Source of the DNA: an uncultured Tateyamaria sp.
Lineage (GTDB): Bacteria > Pseudomonadota > Alphaproteobacteria > Rhodobacterales > Rhodobacteraceae
Direction of reading: 5' to 3'
Assembly: GCF_947496075.1 (NCBI RefSeq)
Contig: NZ_CANMBJ010000002.1
Location: forward strand, 1,302,001-1,366,000
DNA: 64,000 bases
In this document: piece by piece, positions 9,240 through 18,465 of the stretch
How the letters are laid out: every line of letters begins with the position of its first letter
Numbering within the stretch: the first letter of the stretch is position 1
Translations under genes and position numbers: made by a program
The notes under the pieces: model-generated
What the model saw: the letters and a program-made list of their open reading frames with translations, nothing else
Told to the model about the DNA's origin: nothing
Databases searched by the model: none

Positions 9240-10151
9240 TTAGCCTTCCCATGGCGGGGTTTTACCGATCTCGGCGATCAGGAAATCCATAAACACACGG
9301 ACCTTGGGGGAAAGCACGTTGGACTTGGGATAGATGAGCCACAGCGCGTTACCGTCGTCGCCTTCGTAGTCCGGCAAAACGCGCCTGAGCTGTCCTGAGG
9401 CGATCTCTTCATGCACGCTCCAGAGAGAGTTTAGGGAAATACCTGCACCCGCCAAGGTCGCGTGTTTCTGGCTGAGCCCATCATCGATGATCAGCTGGCT
9501 TTTTGCAGCGCCCGGACTAAACTCGCCGGTCTCTCCATCTGCAGCCCTGAGCAGACGGGGACGCAGATGCCTGAACGCGATTTGCTTGTGATTGGCTAGT
9601 TCATCCGGGGATTTCGGCGTGCCATGCACGGCCAGATAGGAAGGGGCAGCGCAGAGAATGCGCTGGTCATCAGCCAGTTTGCGGCCTTTAAGACTGGTAT
9701 CGAGCAGAGGTGCGTTGCGCAGGGCCAGATCATAGCTGCCTTCGATCAGGTCGAACTGCACATCGGACAGGTGCAAATCCAGCGTAAGATCGGGATGCTG
9801 GTCCAGGAACTTTGGCAGGATGGGCGCGATGTAAAGCTGTGCGAACGTGCTTGGTGCGGCGAACCGCAGGGTGCCGCTGACATTGGCGGTGCCTTTGCCG
9901 AGGGCAGCCAGTGCGGCCTCTTCCTGGGCGATCATCTCACGCGCGAAGGGCAGGAAATCCACCCCTTCAATGGAAAGCGAAACCTTACGCGTCGTACGGT
10001 GCAGAAGCTCGGCCCCAAGGGCGTGTTCCAGCTTTGCCAGTTTCGCGCTGGACACGGCTGGGGCCATGCCAAGGCGGCGACCGGCGGCGCTGATGTTCAG
10101 CATTTCTGCGGCCAGAACGAACAACCGCAATCCGTCTGTATTGAAACCCAT
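9240..10151 (-). CDS. LysR family transcriptional regulator
   Basis: 303 aa from the ATG at 10151. The track extends 39 codons upstream (MSSVSSPQG...) through AT-rich promoter sequence, which is rejected. The N-terminal helix-turn-helix reads LRLFVLAAEMLNISAAGRRL and is followed by KLEHALGAELLHRTTRKVSL, the classic LysR pattern. The effector-binding domain follows from about residue 90 (GTLRFAAPSTFAQLYIAPILPKFL). It is divergent from the CmcJ-like operon with a 110-base shared intergenic region, the usual arrangement for a LysR regulator and its target. Confidence 0.93.
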   Translation of the reverse strand: MGFNTDGLRLFVLAAEMLNISAAGRRLGMAPAVSSAKLAKLEHALGAELLHRTTRKVSLSIEGVDFLPFAREMIAQEEAALAALGKGTANVSGTLRFAAPSTFAQLYIAPILPKFLDQHPDLTLDLHLSDVQFDLIEGSYDLALRNAPLLDTSLKGRKLADDQRILCAAPSYLAVHGTPKSPDELANHKQIAFRHLRPRLLRAADGETGEFSPGAAKSQLIIDDGLSQKHATLAGAGISLNSLWSVHEEIASGQLRRVLPDYEGDDGNALWLIYPKSNVLSPKVRVFMDFLIAEIGKTPPWEG

Positions 10152-10168
10152 TATATGCAAATCCCGAA

Positions 10169-10201
10169 TTATAAATACCAGAATATGCTGTTTATTTATA
10201 A
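10169..10201. promoter_or_regulatory. perfect 9-bp inverted repeat, candidate LysR operator
   Basis: TTATAAATA (10169-10177) and TATTTATAA (10193-10201) form a perfect inverted repeat with a 15-base spacer, in the AT-rich region between the divergent LysR and CmcJ-like genes. Size and position fit a dimeric regulator site that would control both directions. Binding by the adjacent LysR protein is inferred. Confidence 0.6.
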
Positions 10202-10261
10202 ATTGATAGCAATCATATTTGGTTTCATCGCAAGGCTGACACCCCTGAGGAGACGATACAG

Positions 10262-11038
10262 ATGACACGCACGGCCACAGTTAATTACCACGTTCACAAG
10301 GACGAACGCCAAGCGTTCGAGCTGGATGCAGGTGGCATCGTCGGCAATCTGATCTCGCCCGAGTTGGTGGTGACACAGGTGACCTTGTCGGACACTCGGA
10401 CAGCAAAGCGTCCGGTGGCGTTCGCGGCTGATGCCGTGGAATTCATAACCTACCCCAGTGCGGTGCAGGATTTTTGCGGCGACCACTGGAAAGACACCTA
10501 CGACCGCGAACTGACGCAGCTTTTGAACAACAAGCTGAACGCACGCGAGGTCATGATCTTTGACCATACCGTGCGCGTGGATGACCCGGATGCAACACGC
10601 AAACCAGCGCGCAACGTGCACAGCGACTACAGCGAAGACGGCGCAAAAAAACGTCTGATCGATCTGCTAGGTCCGGAAAAGGCGGCGACATGGGAGGATG
10701 GGCATTACGCCTTCATCAATGTTTGGCGGCCTGTAGAGCAGCCAATCAACAGCGCGCCTCTTGGCTTCGTGCGTCCGTCAAGTGTTGATCCGACAGACTG
10801 GATTTTGCTGGATCTGATTTACCCGGATCGCAAGGGCCAGATCATGGGGCTTGTGGGCAATCCGGATCATGAATGGATTTATCAATCGGTGATGACGCCG
10901 GACGAGGTTGCGTTTTTTAACATTTACGACAATCGCGGCCTGCCATCCATCGGGCACAGTGCGCTGGACATGGTCGAGGACCCAAGCCTAACCAGCATCC
11001 GCAAAAGCATCGAAAGCCGCACCTTGGTGCGCTACTGA
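10262..11038 (+). CDS. CmcJ/NvfI-type oxidoreductase (AsaB-like oxygenase fold)
   Basis: 258 aa protein resembling the CmcJ/NvfI/AsaB group. These relate to gibberellin desaturases and cephamycin CmcJ and are thought to be 2-oxoglutarate/Fe(II)-type oxygenases. The key block NVHSDYSEDGAKKR supplies the expected His-x-Asp metal ligands and a basic helix. The segment FINVWRPVEQPINSAPLGF is the family core. A later GHSALD provides a possible third ligand. It is the first gene of a tight four-gene set and is preceded by a GAGGAG-type ribosome-binding site (CTGAGGAGACG). Substrate unknown. Confidence 0.75.
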   Translation: MTRTATVNYHVHKDERQAFELDAGGIVGNLISPELVVTQVTLSDTRTAKRPVAFAADAVEFITYPSAVQDFCGDHWKDTYDRELTQLLNNKLNAREVMIFDHTVRVDDPDATRKPARNVHSDYSEDGAKKRLIDLLGPEKAATWEDGHYAFINVWRPVEQPINSAPLGFVRPSSVDPTDWILLDLIYPDRKGQIMGLVGNPDHEWIYQSVMTPDEVAFFNIYDNRGLPSIGHSALDMVEDPSLTSIRKSIESRTLVRY

Positions 11039-11051
11039 GAAAGCAACCGTC

Positions 11052-12017
11052 ATGTTCGACGACCACAAAAACGCGAGCTTCCCGCGCATCAACGCAGGCT
11101 ATAATACTGCGTTCCAGCCAGGCCGCCTGAGCATTGGCTTGGTACTGCCACTGGAGGCGTATGCCGTTGGCCATGAACCGACGATGCGGGACCATATCGA
11201 AACAGCACAACTGGCCGAAGAGTTGGGGTTTTCCGCCCTATGGCTGCGCGACGTACCCTTTAACGTTCCAGACTTCGGGGATGCAGGGCAGATTTTCGAC
11301 CCGTTTGTGTATTTGGGTGCATTGGCCACAGCGACGCAGCGTATCGCGCTTGGCACCGCCAGCATCATCCTGCCGCTGCGCCATCCGGCCCATGTGGCCA
11401 AGGCCGCAGCGACGGCGGATGTTCTGTCAGATGGCCGGGTACTGCTGGGGGTGGCATCGGGTGACCGGCCCGAGGAATACCCGGCGCTGAACCACAGCTA
11501 CCCGGATCGCGGCGCGCGGTTTCGCGACAGCTTTGGCTACATCCGCGCGGCGGCAGAGCCCTATCCGCGCCATCAAAGCGATCAGGGGCGTTTGCTGGGC
11601 GACATTGACCTGCTGCCCAAACCGGTCGGAAGCCGTCTGCCACTGCTCATAACAGGGGGCAGCCAGCAAACATCGGATTGGGCGGCGCAAAATGGCGACG
11701 GGTGGATGACCTATCCGCGCGATGTTGCCTCCCAGAACCGGGTGGTTGCCGACTACCGGCAGCGGTTGGTCACGATGGGGCAGCCAAACAAACCGGTGAT
11801 GCAATCGCTTTACGTTGATTTGCTGAAAACGCCAGATGCACAGCCACGGCCAATCCACCTGGGGTTCCAATCTGGCACCAATTTCCTACGCAGTTATCTG
11901 CGCGACATCGAAGCCCTGGGCGTGAACCACATCGCTCTGAACCTGCGATTCAATCAAGCCCCAATTGACACCACTTTGAAGCAGTTGGCGGACGATTTGC
12001 TGCCCGACTTTCATTAA
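11052..12017 (+). CDS. luciferase-like (LLM class) flavin-dependent oxidoreductase
   Basis: 321 aa bacterial luciferase-type TIM-barrel protein, expected to use reduced FMN. Family motifs seen: AEELGFSALWLRDVP near the N-terminus, RIALGTASIILPLRHP, and DVLSDGRVLLGVASGDRPEEY. The last is typical of the subgroup with an arginine after SGD. It begins 13 bases after the CmcJ-like gene. It is probably a monooxygenase or dehydrogenase in the same pathway; the substrate cannot be told. Confidence 0.88.
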   Translation: MFDDHKNASFPRINAGYNTAFQPGRLSIGLVLPLEAYAVGHEPTMRDHIETAQLAEELGFSALWLRDVPFNVPDFGDAGQIFDPFVYLGALATATQRIALGTASIILPLRHPAHVAKAAATADVLSDGRVLLGVASGDRPEEYPALNHSYPDRGARFRDSFGYIRAAAEPYPRHQSDQGRLLGDIDLLPKPVGSRLPLLITGGSQQTSDWAAQNGDGWMTYPRDVASQNRVVADYRQRLVTMGQPNKPVMQSLYVDLLKTPDAQPRPIHLGFQSGTNFLRSYLRDIEALGVNHIALNLRFNQAPIDTTLKQLADDLLPDFH

Positions 12018-12029
12018 AGGACAAAATGT

Positions 12030-12818
12030 ATGACCAAAACAATCCTCATCACAGGCTCGACAGACGGAATTGGCCTGCTGACTGCTCAGAAGATGGCGGT
12101 CGATGGGCACCGTATTTTGTTGCACGGGCGTAGCGCTGCAAAACTTGATGCCGCCGCCGGCAGTATCAGCGGCACGGTGGAAAGCTTTGTTGCCGACTTG
12201 TCGAATTTTTCCGCAGTTAAAGCACTGGCCGGTGACATCCGCGCCAAGCACGAAAAACTGGACGTTCTGATCAACAATGCGGGCGTTTTGCGCGCGCCCA
12301 ACCCGACGCTGAACGGCGGGCTTGATATCCGTTTTGTGGTCAACACCTACGCGCCTTATATGCTGACCGAGCTTTTGCTACCGATCATTCCGCAGGATGG
12401 CCGCGTTGTGAACCTGTCGTCGGCAGCACAGGCGCCCGTGGACAGGGAAGCGATGCTGGGTCAACGCCAACTGGACGAAATGGGCGCCTATGCCCAAAGC
12501 AAATTGGCGATCACGATCTGGACCCGTGAATGGGCGAGGACGTTGCCCGAAGGGCCTACAATGATCGCAGTGAATCCTGGGTCATTGCTCGCCTCGAAGA
12601 TGGTTAAAGAGGGCTTTGGCGTGGCCGGCAAGGACATGAATATCGGCGCTGATATACTGATAGAGGCCGCGCTTGGGTCCCGGTTTGCCGATGCGTCGGG
12701 CAAATACTTCGACAATGACAGCGGCGCCTTTGCCAACCCGCATCCCGCAGCACTCGATGCGGCGCATGCGGCGGATGTTATGACAACGATCAGGACCATC
12801 CTCGGCCAGCAAAGCTAG
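12030..12818 (+). CDS. short-chain dehydrogenase/reductase (SDR)
   Basis: 262 aa NAD(P)-dependent oxidoreductase with a Rossmann fold. The cofactor motif TGSTDGIGLLTAQ is at the N-terminus, then NNAGVL, a serine in NLSSAAQ and the catalytic YAQSK. An arginine following the second strand (LLHGRSAAKL) suggests NADP preference. It starts 12 bases after the LLM gene, within the same operon. Confidence 0.93.
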   Translation: MTKTILITGSTDGIGLLTAQKMAVDGHRILLHGRSAAKLDAAAGSISGTVESFVADLSNFSAVKALAGDIRAKHEKLDVLINNAGVLRAPNPTLNGGLDIRFVVNTYAPYMLTELLLPIIPQDGRVVNLSSAAQAPVDREAMLGQRQLDEMGAYAQSKLAITIWTREWARTLPEGPTMIAVNPGSLLASKMVKEGFGVAGKDMNIGADILIEAALGSRFADASGKYFDNDSGAFANPHPAALDAAHAADVMTTIRTILGQQS

Positions 12819-12906
12819 GACCGCGGCGCACGCGCCGCCCCAATCCCCAACCGTTTAACCCACCCCCTCGCGTCTCTGATGCCGAGGCCCAAGAAAGGAC
12901 TGCCTC

Positions 12907-13752
12907 ATGAAATATGAAAACTTTCAAACCTTCGACGTAGAAGTCGAAAACGCCATTGCCACAGTGACCTTCGATTTCGGTTCCGTGAATGTGCAAGGTC
13001 AGGAAATGTTGGCCGATCTCAACAGCCTGGCGATGCGGTTGGAACGCGATCGCGAGACAAAGGTCGTCGTCTTTCAATCGGCCAATCCTGAGATCTGGGT
13101 CTGTCACTATGACACGGAATTGCTAAAGGACATGTCAACAGAAGCCGTCTCGCGCGACGAGGCGCATCTGCTGGAACTTCAATCCGTTTGCGAACGCATC
13201 AGCAAAGTCCCCCAGGCCACCATCGCCAAGCTGGAAGGGTTCGCGCGTGGCGGCGGGCACGAACTGGCCCTCGCGCTTGATATGCGCTTTGCCGCGCGTG
13301 GCAAGTTCAAGTTCATGCAGATGGAAGTGGGAATGGGCATCCTGCCCTGCGGTGGCGGCGCGTCGCGCATGGCGCGGCAAACAGGCCTTGGCCGCGCGCT
13401 TGAGATCATTCTGAGTGCGCAGGATTACGATGCAGACGACGCCGAGCGCATGGGCACAATTAACAAAGCGTTGGAGCCAGATGAGATCGGGCCGTATATC
13501 GACGCGCTGGCGCATCGCATCGCGCAGTTCCCGGCGGCCTCGATCAACGCTTGCAAGCAGATGGTCTACGAATCCATTGATAAGCCCATCGATGACGCAC
13601 TGAAGGCCGAGGCCTATTGGCTTTACCAGGCGACCAGCAAAACCCCCGCGATTAAACGCTTCACCATAGCGGACGAACAGGCACTGGAACACGACATCGA
13701 AAACCAGCGCAACTGGAACGAGCTGGTCATAAAGGTTCAGGACATCAACTGA
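12907..13752 (+). CDS. enoyl-CoA hydratase/isomerase family protein (crotonase fold)
   Basis: 281 aa. The crotonase core is visible as KLEGFARGGGHELALALDMRFAA with the oxyanion-hole glycines, followed by MEVGMGILPCGGGASRMAR, which carries the glutamate position used by hydratases. The family acts on CoA thioesters, but some members are hydrolases or C-C lyases, and the first oxyanion strand is not obvious here. An 88-base gap separates it from the SDR gene, so it may have its own signals while staying in the operon. Confidence 0.85.
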   Translation: MKYENFQTFDVEVENAIATVTFDFGSVNVQGQEMLADLNSLAMRLERDRETKVVVFQSANPEIWVCHYDTELLKDMSTEAVSRDEAHLLELQSVCERISKVPQATIAKLEGFARGGGHELALALDMRFAARGKFKFMQMEVGMGILPCGGGASRMARQTGLGRALEIILSAQDYDADDAERMGTINKALEPDEIGPYIDALAHRIAQFPAASINACKQMVYESIDKPIDDALKAEAYWLYQATSKTPAIKRFTIADEQALEHDIENQRNWNELVIKVQDIN

Positions 13753-13771
13753 ACCGCCTTCAAGAAGCACA

Positions 13772-13803
13772 AGCTGGCTGCCCCACCTGTCGGGCGACCA
13801 GCT
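13772..13803 (+). terminator. long stem-loop after the crotonase gene
   Basis: AGCTGGCTGCCC pairs with GGGCGACCAGCT across an 8-base loop (CACCTGTC). The stem is 12 bases with one two-base mismatch, about 20 bases after the stop. No T-run follows, so it may be a Rho-type end, an RNA-stabilising hairpin or a weak intrinsic terminator. Confidence 0.45.
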
Positions 13804-15182
13804 ATAGACTCGGATCCTACCAAGCGAGTTGGAGGCAGCTGCAGCAAGGGCCCTTATTACCGCCGCCGCCCCACATAAAATGCGCCACCGAAATCTGGGC
13901 ATCATTGCAAACACAGCGAAGGTAGTTTTGTCCGGACTTTGTACTTTCATCCCAAACGTTCCGAGGTCAGTTGTGAGCCGAAAAGCAGACAGTTGATATA
14001 GCCGTGCGATCGTCAGACCGCGGGGTGGCGATGTGACCGGATTTGAATGCGCTTCACTTCTGCCAAGCCTGCAAAGGTTCGACTTGAAATGCCTGAGGCC
14101 AAAAAATCGCCACCCTTTGCGGGCGGTCTGGCAATCGCTGGGGGGGGCCGCGGCCCTTGATTTTGCTCTAGGGCGAAAATCTTGGAAGTTCGTTTTGCCC
14201 CGCGAATTGTGAGTTCGAGCGGCGCCAGACTTTGCTGACGCAGCGTATGTCGGCAATGCGAGTGCGACCGCAGGATACAAAAGCTGCGTTGAATGTCCCG
14301 CATGGGCCGGTCACTGACGACGACAGCAGATGGACCAAACAACAGAACATTTCTGTTGGGGCAGGGGGCAGACAGCGCCTCGCAGACATCTCAAAGGTAT
14401 CCGATGACCTGGCAGTTTCTTTCGATTCAGCAACAAACGCGGCGCAAACCACGACTCTTGTGTGCACTGTCGGAAGGACCGCCTTGTGAAACTCCACAGC
14501 ATTCCACCGATCCAAACGTGTCGATTTGGTATTGAGACGCTCTACAACCATGCGTTCAGTCTGGCAAGGCCAGCCGACAAGGGCCGACATACCTCAGGCA
14601 AGGGGGAAAATTGCTTAGGTTGTGCTGACTGGGAAGGTGTTCGATGAAGCATGGCCAGACCAGCATCGCGCCTAGGTCGTCGACGAGATGCTGAGCACCA
14701 TCGTGAGCAGTTGCTTGCCGCGCTCGAAGATGAGCGCGTGGTTAGTAGATTTCGTAGGAAAGCTACGGTGTGACTACCGTTTTGACTGAGTGCTAGTAGG
14801 CCAAGTAGCGCGCGCCAAAAGCAGCTATAACCTCAAATCGCTATGTGATTGTTTCCTTGGATCAGGGGGGCTCACTGTAGCAGTCTCATCATTTTGAGAA
14901 TCCGACATGGCGGTTGGATCTCCTTATTGTTGAGACTGCGGTTGCAGAAAAATCCGTTACTTAGCGCTTTAAATATCTGAGAATCAAGAATTCTTTGATT
15001 TCTGGCTCCGGCTTGCGTTCGCAGACATATTCGTCGTTGAACCAGACACTAGAGAAGCGATTGGCAAACCATATCTGACCGTCGCATTGGATTTCGCAAC
15101 ACGCATGCCAAGTGCAACTTAAGGGAGTTCTGTGCGACAGTTTTGACAACGGCGTCCGGTTTCTTGTCGATGGGCCGGACGC
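13804..15182. other. 1.4-kb gene-poor, decayed gap
   Basis: No intact gene is supported. Track ORFs here overlap each other in opposing frames and have no recognisable domain. The sequence has many stops in every frame and includes a short block shared with the gap near 31.3 kb (see repeat). A perfect GC-rich palindrome GGGCCGCGGCCC lies at 14145-14156, followed by a short T-rich run. The region looks like accumulated remnants of mobile or dead genes. Confidence 0.55.
14833..14874. repeat. degraded repeat copy A (shared with 31307-31350)
   Basis: The block beginning TCAAATCGCTATGTGATTG aligns with a block at 31307 that begins TCAAATTTTGCTATGTGATTG. Similarity continues through TTTCCTTGG and a G-run to CTCA. 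Roughly three quarters of positions agree by eye with a few one- or two-base gaps. Both copies lie in decayed intergenic sequence. Confidence 0.5.
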
Positions 15183-16085
15183 TCAGAGTAGCGCGTCCAC
15201 CTCTGATCGATACGGCATCGCAGGGGCGGTTCCGGCGCGCGTGACCGAGATTCCGGCTGTCGCACAGCCGTACTGTACCGCACGCAGCGCAGTGTCTCCA
15301 TTGGCCAGCATCGCGGCAAAAGCCCCGTTGAATGCGTCACCGGCGCCCGTTGTTTCGACCACCGGCCCGGCCTGCACGGCGGGTACCAGACCGTGACCCG
15401 ATAGATATGCGCCCTGTTCGCCCATGGTGATGATCGGTGTGCGCACGCCTTTGGCAATCAACGCGGCACAGGCGGCTTCCGCCTCGACCTCGTTTGTGAC
15501 TGCGATGCCCGTTAACGCCTCGCATTCGGTCTCGTTCGGGGTGACGTAGTCACAGAGTGCCAGCATGCCCTCGGGCAGATCAGCGGCCGGGGCGGGGTTC
15601 AGAACGGTTATGACGCCAGTGGCGCGGGCCAGTTCGAGCCCGCGCATGGCCGCATCCATCGGCTGTTCCAGTTGCGTGACGAACACGTCCGCGCTGGAGA
15701 TCAAGTCCTTGTGCGCCTCGACATCCGCCGGCGAGATCAGGGCCGCGGCCCCAGGGGATACGATGATGGCGTTGTCGCCTGTGCGTTCCTCGATGAAGAT
15801 AAAGGCGGCTCCGGTGTAGCTGTCGCTGATCTCACGCACATGCGGTGTGACCCCGGCCTGAGCCCAGGTGTTGAGGGCCAGCTTGCCGAAATCATCCTGC
15901 CCGAGATTGGTCATGAAATGCGTGTCAGCACCGATACGGGCACAGGCCACGGCCTGGTTTGATCCCTTTCCGCCTGGCCCCAATGCAAAGGCATTGCCCA
16001 TGACTGTTTCGCCCATCACTGGTATACGATCGGCGCGATAGGCGGTGTCGGCGACAAAGACGCCCAATATGACAACGGTACCCAT
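15183..16085 (-). CDS. ribokinase-like carbohydrate kinase (PfkB family)
   Basis: 300 aa sugar kinase. The N-terminal PfkB signature GPGGKGSNQAVACARIGAD and the C-terminal signature ETTGAGDAFNGAF (catalytic Asp in GAGD) are both present. The N-terminal motif matches ribokinases closely. It is the last gene of a minus-strand set after RbsD/FucU, SGNH hydrolase and the sugar ATPase; two bases separate it from the mutarotase gene. Pairing with an RbsD/FucU protein suggests phosphorylation of ribose, a deoxyribose or a similar furanose. Confidence 0.92.
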   Translation of the reverse strand: MGTVVILGVFVADTAYRADRIPVMGETVMGNAFALGPGGKGSNQAVACARIGADTHFMTNLGQDDFGKLALNTWAQAGVTPHVREISDSYTGAAFIFIEERTGDNAIIVSPGAAALISPADVEAHKDLISSADVFVTQLEQPMDAAMRGLELARATGVITVLNPAPAADLPEGMLALCDYVTPNETECEALTGIAVTNEVEAEAACAALIAKGVRTPIITMGEQGAYLSGHGLVPAVQAGPVVETTGAGDAFNGAFAAMLANGDTALRAVQYGCATAGISVTRAGTAPAMPYRSEVDALL

Positions 16086-16087
16086 GG

Positions 16088-16534
16088 TCAGCCCTCATCC
16101 GGGCCGACAACGCCCTTGCGCAGGGCAAAGCAACCGTAGAACCGCCGCTCTCCGGTCTGGATGACGGCATAGGCCTGTTTTGCCCGCTCGTAGAAGGCGT
16201 AGCGTTCGATCCCCAACAGTGTCGGGCCTTCGACGGCGCTAACTTCGGCCTGGACCTCTTCCATCACCGGCAGGATGGTATCTGGTTCACCCACCACCTC
16301 CATCCGTGCGGCGGCATCGTCGACAAAGGTATCGATGGGGTAGACGGACAACACGGCGCGCACGACCGCCGCCGCCGGGCGGTCTATGCGCAGGACCTCG
16401 CCCAGTACAGTCTCGCGGGCCACGCTGTCCGAGGGGAAATTTGTGTCGGCAATGATCAGGTCGTCACCATGACCCATCGCCCGCAGCGCATACAGCACGC
16501 CGGCATTCAGGATCGGATCAATTCCCTTGAGCAT
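16088..16534 (-). CDS. RbsD/FucU family sugar mutarotase/pyranase
   Basis: 148 aa from ATG 16534, which has AAGGAGTT upstream; the longer track start is rejected. The N-terminus LKGIDPILNAGVLYALRAMGHGDDL and then IADTNFPSDS are hallmarks of the FucU/RbsD family. Its decamers interconvert sugar anomers and ring forms, with the histidine in MGHGD as a key residue. It probably supplies the proper sugar form to the neighbouring kinase. It resembles FucU more than RbsD. Confidence 0.9.
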   Translation of the reverse strand: MLKGIDPILNAGVLYALRAMGHGDDLIIADTNFPSDSVARETVLGEVLRIDRPAAAVVRAVLSVYPIDTFVDDAAARMEVVGEPDTILPVMEEVQAEVSAVEGPTLLGIERYAFYERAKQAYAVIQTGERRFYGCFALRKGVVGPDEG

Positions 16535-16558
16535 GTGTGAACTCCTTTTCTTGGGCAA

Positions 16559-17206
16559 TCAGTTCATTTGGTTCGCGACAGCCTTGGCCATGGCCGCGCC
16601 GATCGCGGCATGCGCACCGGCGCAGAGGTGGACACCGTCCACCGGATCGACGTTGGCAACGCCATTCAGGTCGATGAACGCGGTTCCGTGTCGGGTGGCA
16701 ACGCTCTTCAGCAGGGCGGGGAGGGCCGCCGATTTGGGTCCTGCGCCTGCAAACGACTCTTTCAGCACGCCAACCTCCTCTACGACGACTGGCGCGGCTA
16801 ACAGGACGCCGGGCGCGTGGGAGTCGGGGCCGCTGTCGGACCCAGGAACCTCTGTCACGAGCCGCTGCAGGCCAAGAGCGATGTCATGGGCCGACAGGCC
16901 AAAGCGCGATTTGAGATCGTTGGTGCCCAGCACAAGAATGACCAGATCTACCGGCCTGTGGCTTTCGAGAATGGCGTGGAGCGCGCGCGCGCCGTTTTTA
17001 TGAATACCCTCGATGGGGTCATCCCAGACAGCCGTGCGCCCGGGATGTCCTTCCGGAATGATGTCCCAATCTCGCGGCAGCGAACGGGCCATCACACTTG
17101 GCCAACGGTCCTGTTTGTCGTGTCGACGTCGATCCGCCGCGGTGGTCATGCCAACCGTCCCATGCGTGTTGCTGTCACCAAAACAAAGGACGGTGCGTGG
17201 CGGCAT
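16559..17206 (-). CDS. SGNH/GDSL hydrolase family protein
   Basis: 215 aa esterase-type hydrolase. The nucleophile serine lies in block I (CFGDSNTHGT), with block III LGTNDLKSRFG and block V DGVHLCAGAH holding the catalytic Asp and His. No signal peptide is seen, so it is cytoplasmic. The position between the sugar ATPase and the mutarotase suggests removal of acyl groups from an imported sugar. It resembles arylesterase/acetyl-xylan-esterase-like SGNH proteins. Confidence 0.9.
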   Translation of the reverse strand: MPPRTVLCFGDSNTHGTVGMTTAADRRRHDKQDRWPSVMARSLPRDWDIIPEGHPGRTAVWDDPIEGIHKNGARALHAILESHRPVDLVILVLGTNDLKSRFGLSAHDIALGLQRLVTEVPGSDSGPDSHAPGVLLAAPVVVEEVGVLKESFAGAGPKSAALPALLKSVATRHGTAFIDLNGVANVDPVDGVHLCAGAHAAIGAAMAKAVANQMN

Positions 17207-17208
17207 GA

Positions 17209-18249
17209 TCAGATTGCCAGTCTTTGGCCGGTGGAACTGTCAAAGACGTGCAGGCAGCTCGGATCCGGCGCCAAATGAACGGTCTGTCCGGGCTCGAACG
17301 CGTGGCGTTCGCGAAAGACTGCGGTGACATCCTGACCCTCGAAATTCAGAAAAACCATGGTCTCGGAGCCAGTGGGTTCAACCACTTTGACCTGCATGGC
17401 CAGTCCCTTGTCGGCCAGAACAAGGTGTTCGGGCCGTACACCCAGACGCACTTTCCCCGCGCCTGACGGCCCGGCAAAGGTTTGATCGGCGATCCTGATC
17501 TGCTTGTCAGACAGGTCAGCATTCAAAAGGTTCATGGACGGCGCGCCGATAAACGTCGCCACGAACTCATTTGCCGGGTTGTCATAAAGTTCAAGCGGTG
17601 TGCCGACTTGTTCGATGTTGCCGCCTTGCATGACGACGATACGGTCGGCCAGTGTCATCGCCTCGATTTGGTCGTGAGTGACGAAGATTGTCGTGGTCTT
17701 GAGCCGCTGGTGCAGTTCCTTGATTTCCGTCCGCATCTGGATGCGCAGTTTGGCATCGAGATTGGACAAAGGTTCGTCAAACAGGAACACTTGCGGGTCG
17801 CGTACAATGGCACGGCCCATCGCCACACGTTGCCGCTGCCCACCGGAGAGGTGGCGGGGCTTGCGGTCGAGATATTCGGTGAGGCTGAGGATTTCGGCGG
17901 CTTCTTTGACCCGGCGGGCAATCTCTACCCGGTCGACCTTGGACACTTTCAGTGCAAAACCCATGTTTTCAGCGACGGATTTGTGCGGGTACAGCGCGTA
18001 GGTCTGGAACACCATGGCGATGTCGCGCTCTGCTGGCGGCAGGTTGTTCACGACACGATCACCGATGGCGATGGTGCCGCCGTTGATCGGCTCTAGCCCG
18101 GCGATCATGCGCAAGAGCGTCGACTTCCCGCACCCCGACGGGCCAACAAGCGCCACGAATTCCCCGTCGCCGATGTCCACGTTGACGCCGTGGATAACCT
18201 CTACGGCACCGTATGATTTTCGGATGTCCTGAATCTTGACGCCTGCCAT
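17209..18249 (-). CDS. sugar ABC transporter ATP-binding protein (UgpC/MalK type)
   Basis: 346 aa. Walker [10 protein letters not shown] is near residues 36-44, Q-loop in [10 protein letters not shown], signature [15 protein letters not shown], Walker B and D-loop [12 protein letters not shown]-loop VTHDQ. A C-terminal TOBE/OB domain of the CUT1 type starts near residue 235 ([10 protein letters not shown]; later GVRPEHL). It is the first gene of the minus-strand set and works with the binding protein and permeases encoded divergently, completing a CUT1-type sugar importer. Confidence 0.94.
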   Translation of the reverse strand: MAGVKIQDIRKSYGAVEVIHGVNVDIGDGEFVALVGPSGCGKSTLLRMIAGLEPINGGTIAIGDRVVNNLPPAERDIAMVFQTYALYPHKSVAENMGFALKVSKVDRVEIARRVKEAAEILSLTEYLDRKPRHLSGGQRQRVAMGRAIVRDPQVFLFDEPLSNLDAKLRIQMRTEIKELHQRLKTTTIFVTHDQIEAMTLADRIVVMQGGNIEQVGTPLELYDNPANEFVATFIGAPSMNLLNADLSDKQIRIADQTFAGPSGAGKVRLGVRPEHLVLADKGLAMQVKVVEPTGSETMVFLNFEGQDVTAVFRERHAFEPGQTVHLAPDPSCLHVFDSSTGQRLAI

Positions 18250-18326
18250 GCGCGGCTTCCCTCCACTTAGAAATTGGATGCTAGTGAAAGGGGTTTTTGT
18301 TGTCTACGTGCGCGGGTCAGCTTTTG

Positions 18327-18357
18327 TTGACTTAACGTAAATCTCACGCATAGTGAG
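18327..18357. promoter_or_regulatory. candidate promoter and operator between divergent sugar transport operons
   Basis: In the 216-base divergent region, TTGACT (18327-18332) lies about 16-17 bases before CATAGT (18349-18354), a plausible plus-strand promoter. The -10 element is embedded in the inverted repeat CTCAC-GCATA-GTGAG (18343-18357), a possible repressor site. A further short stem CCTCG/CGAGG lies at 18362-18379. Roles are inferred. Confidence 0.35.
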
Positions 18358-18465
18358 GGTTCCTCGGGGGAGTACGAGGCGCTATCACCTAGAAAAAATA
18401 ACAAAAAATGCGCCCCACCATCTGCCCAAGGATGATTTGTATCACGAGATCCAGGGAGGATGGAT

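Noticed and set aside
14145-14156. GGGCCGCGGCCC palindrome as an intrinsic terminator
   Set aside because: Gives too short a stem once a loop is allowed, and no gene ends nearby.
13135-14280. 381-aa minus-strand ORF overlapping the crotonase gene and the following gap
   Set aside because: It runs through the reverse of an intact crotonase gene and into decayed sequence; no recognisable domain.
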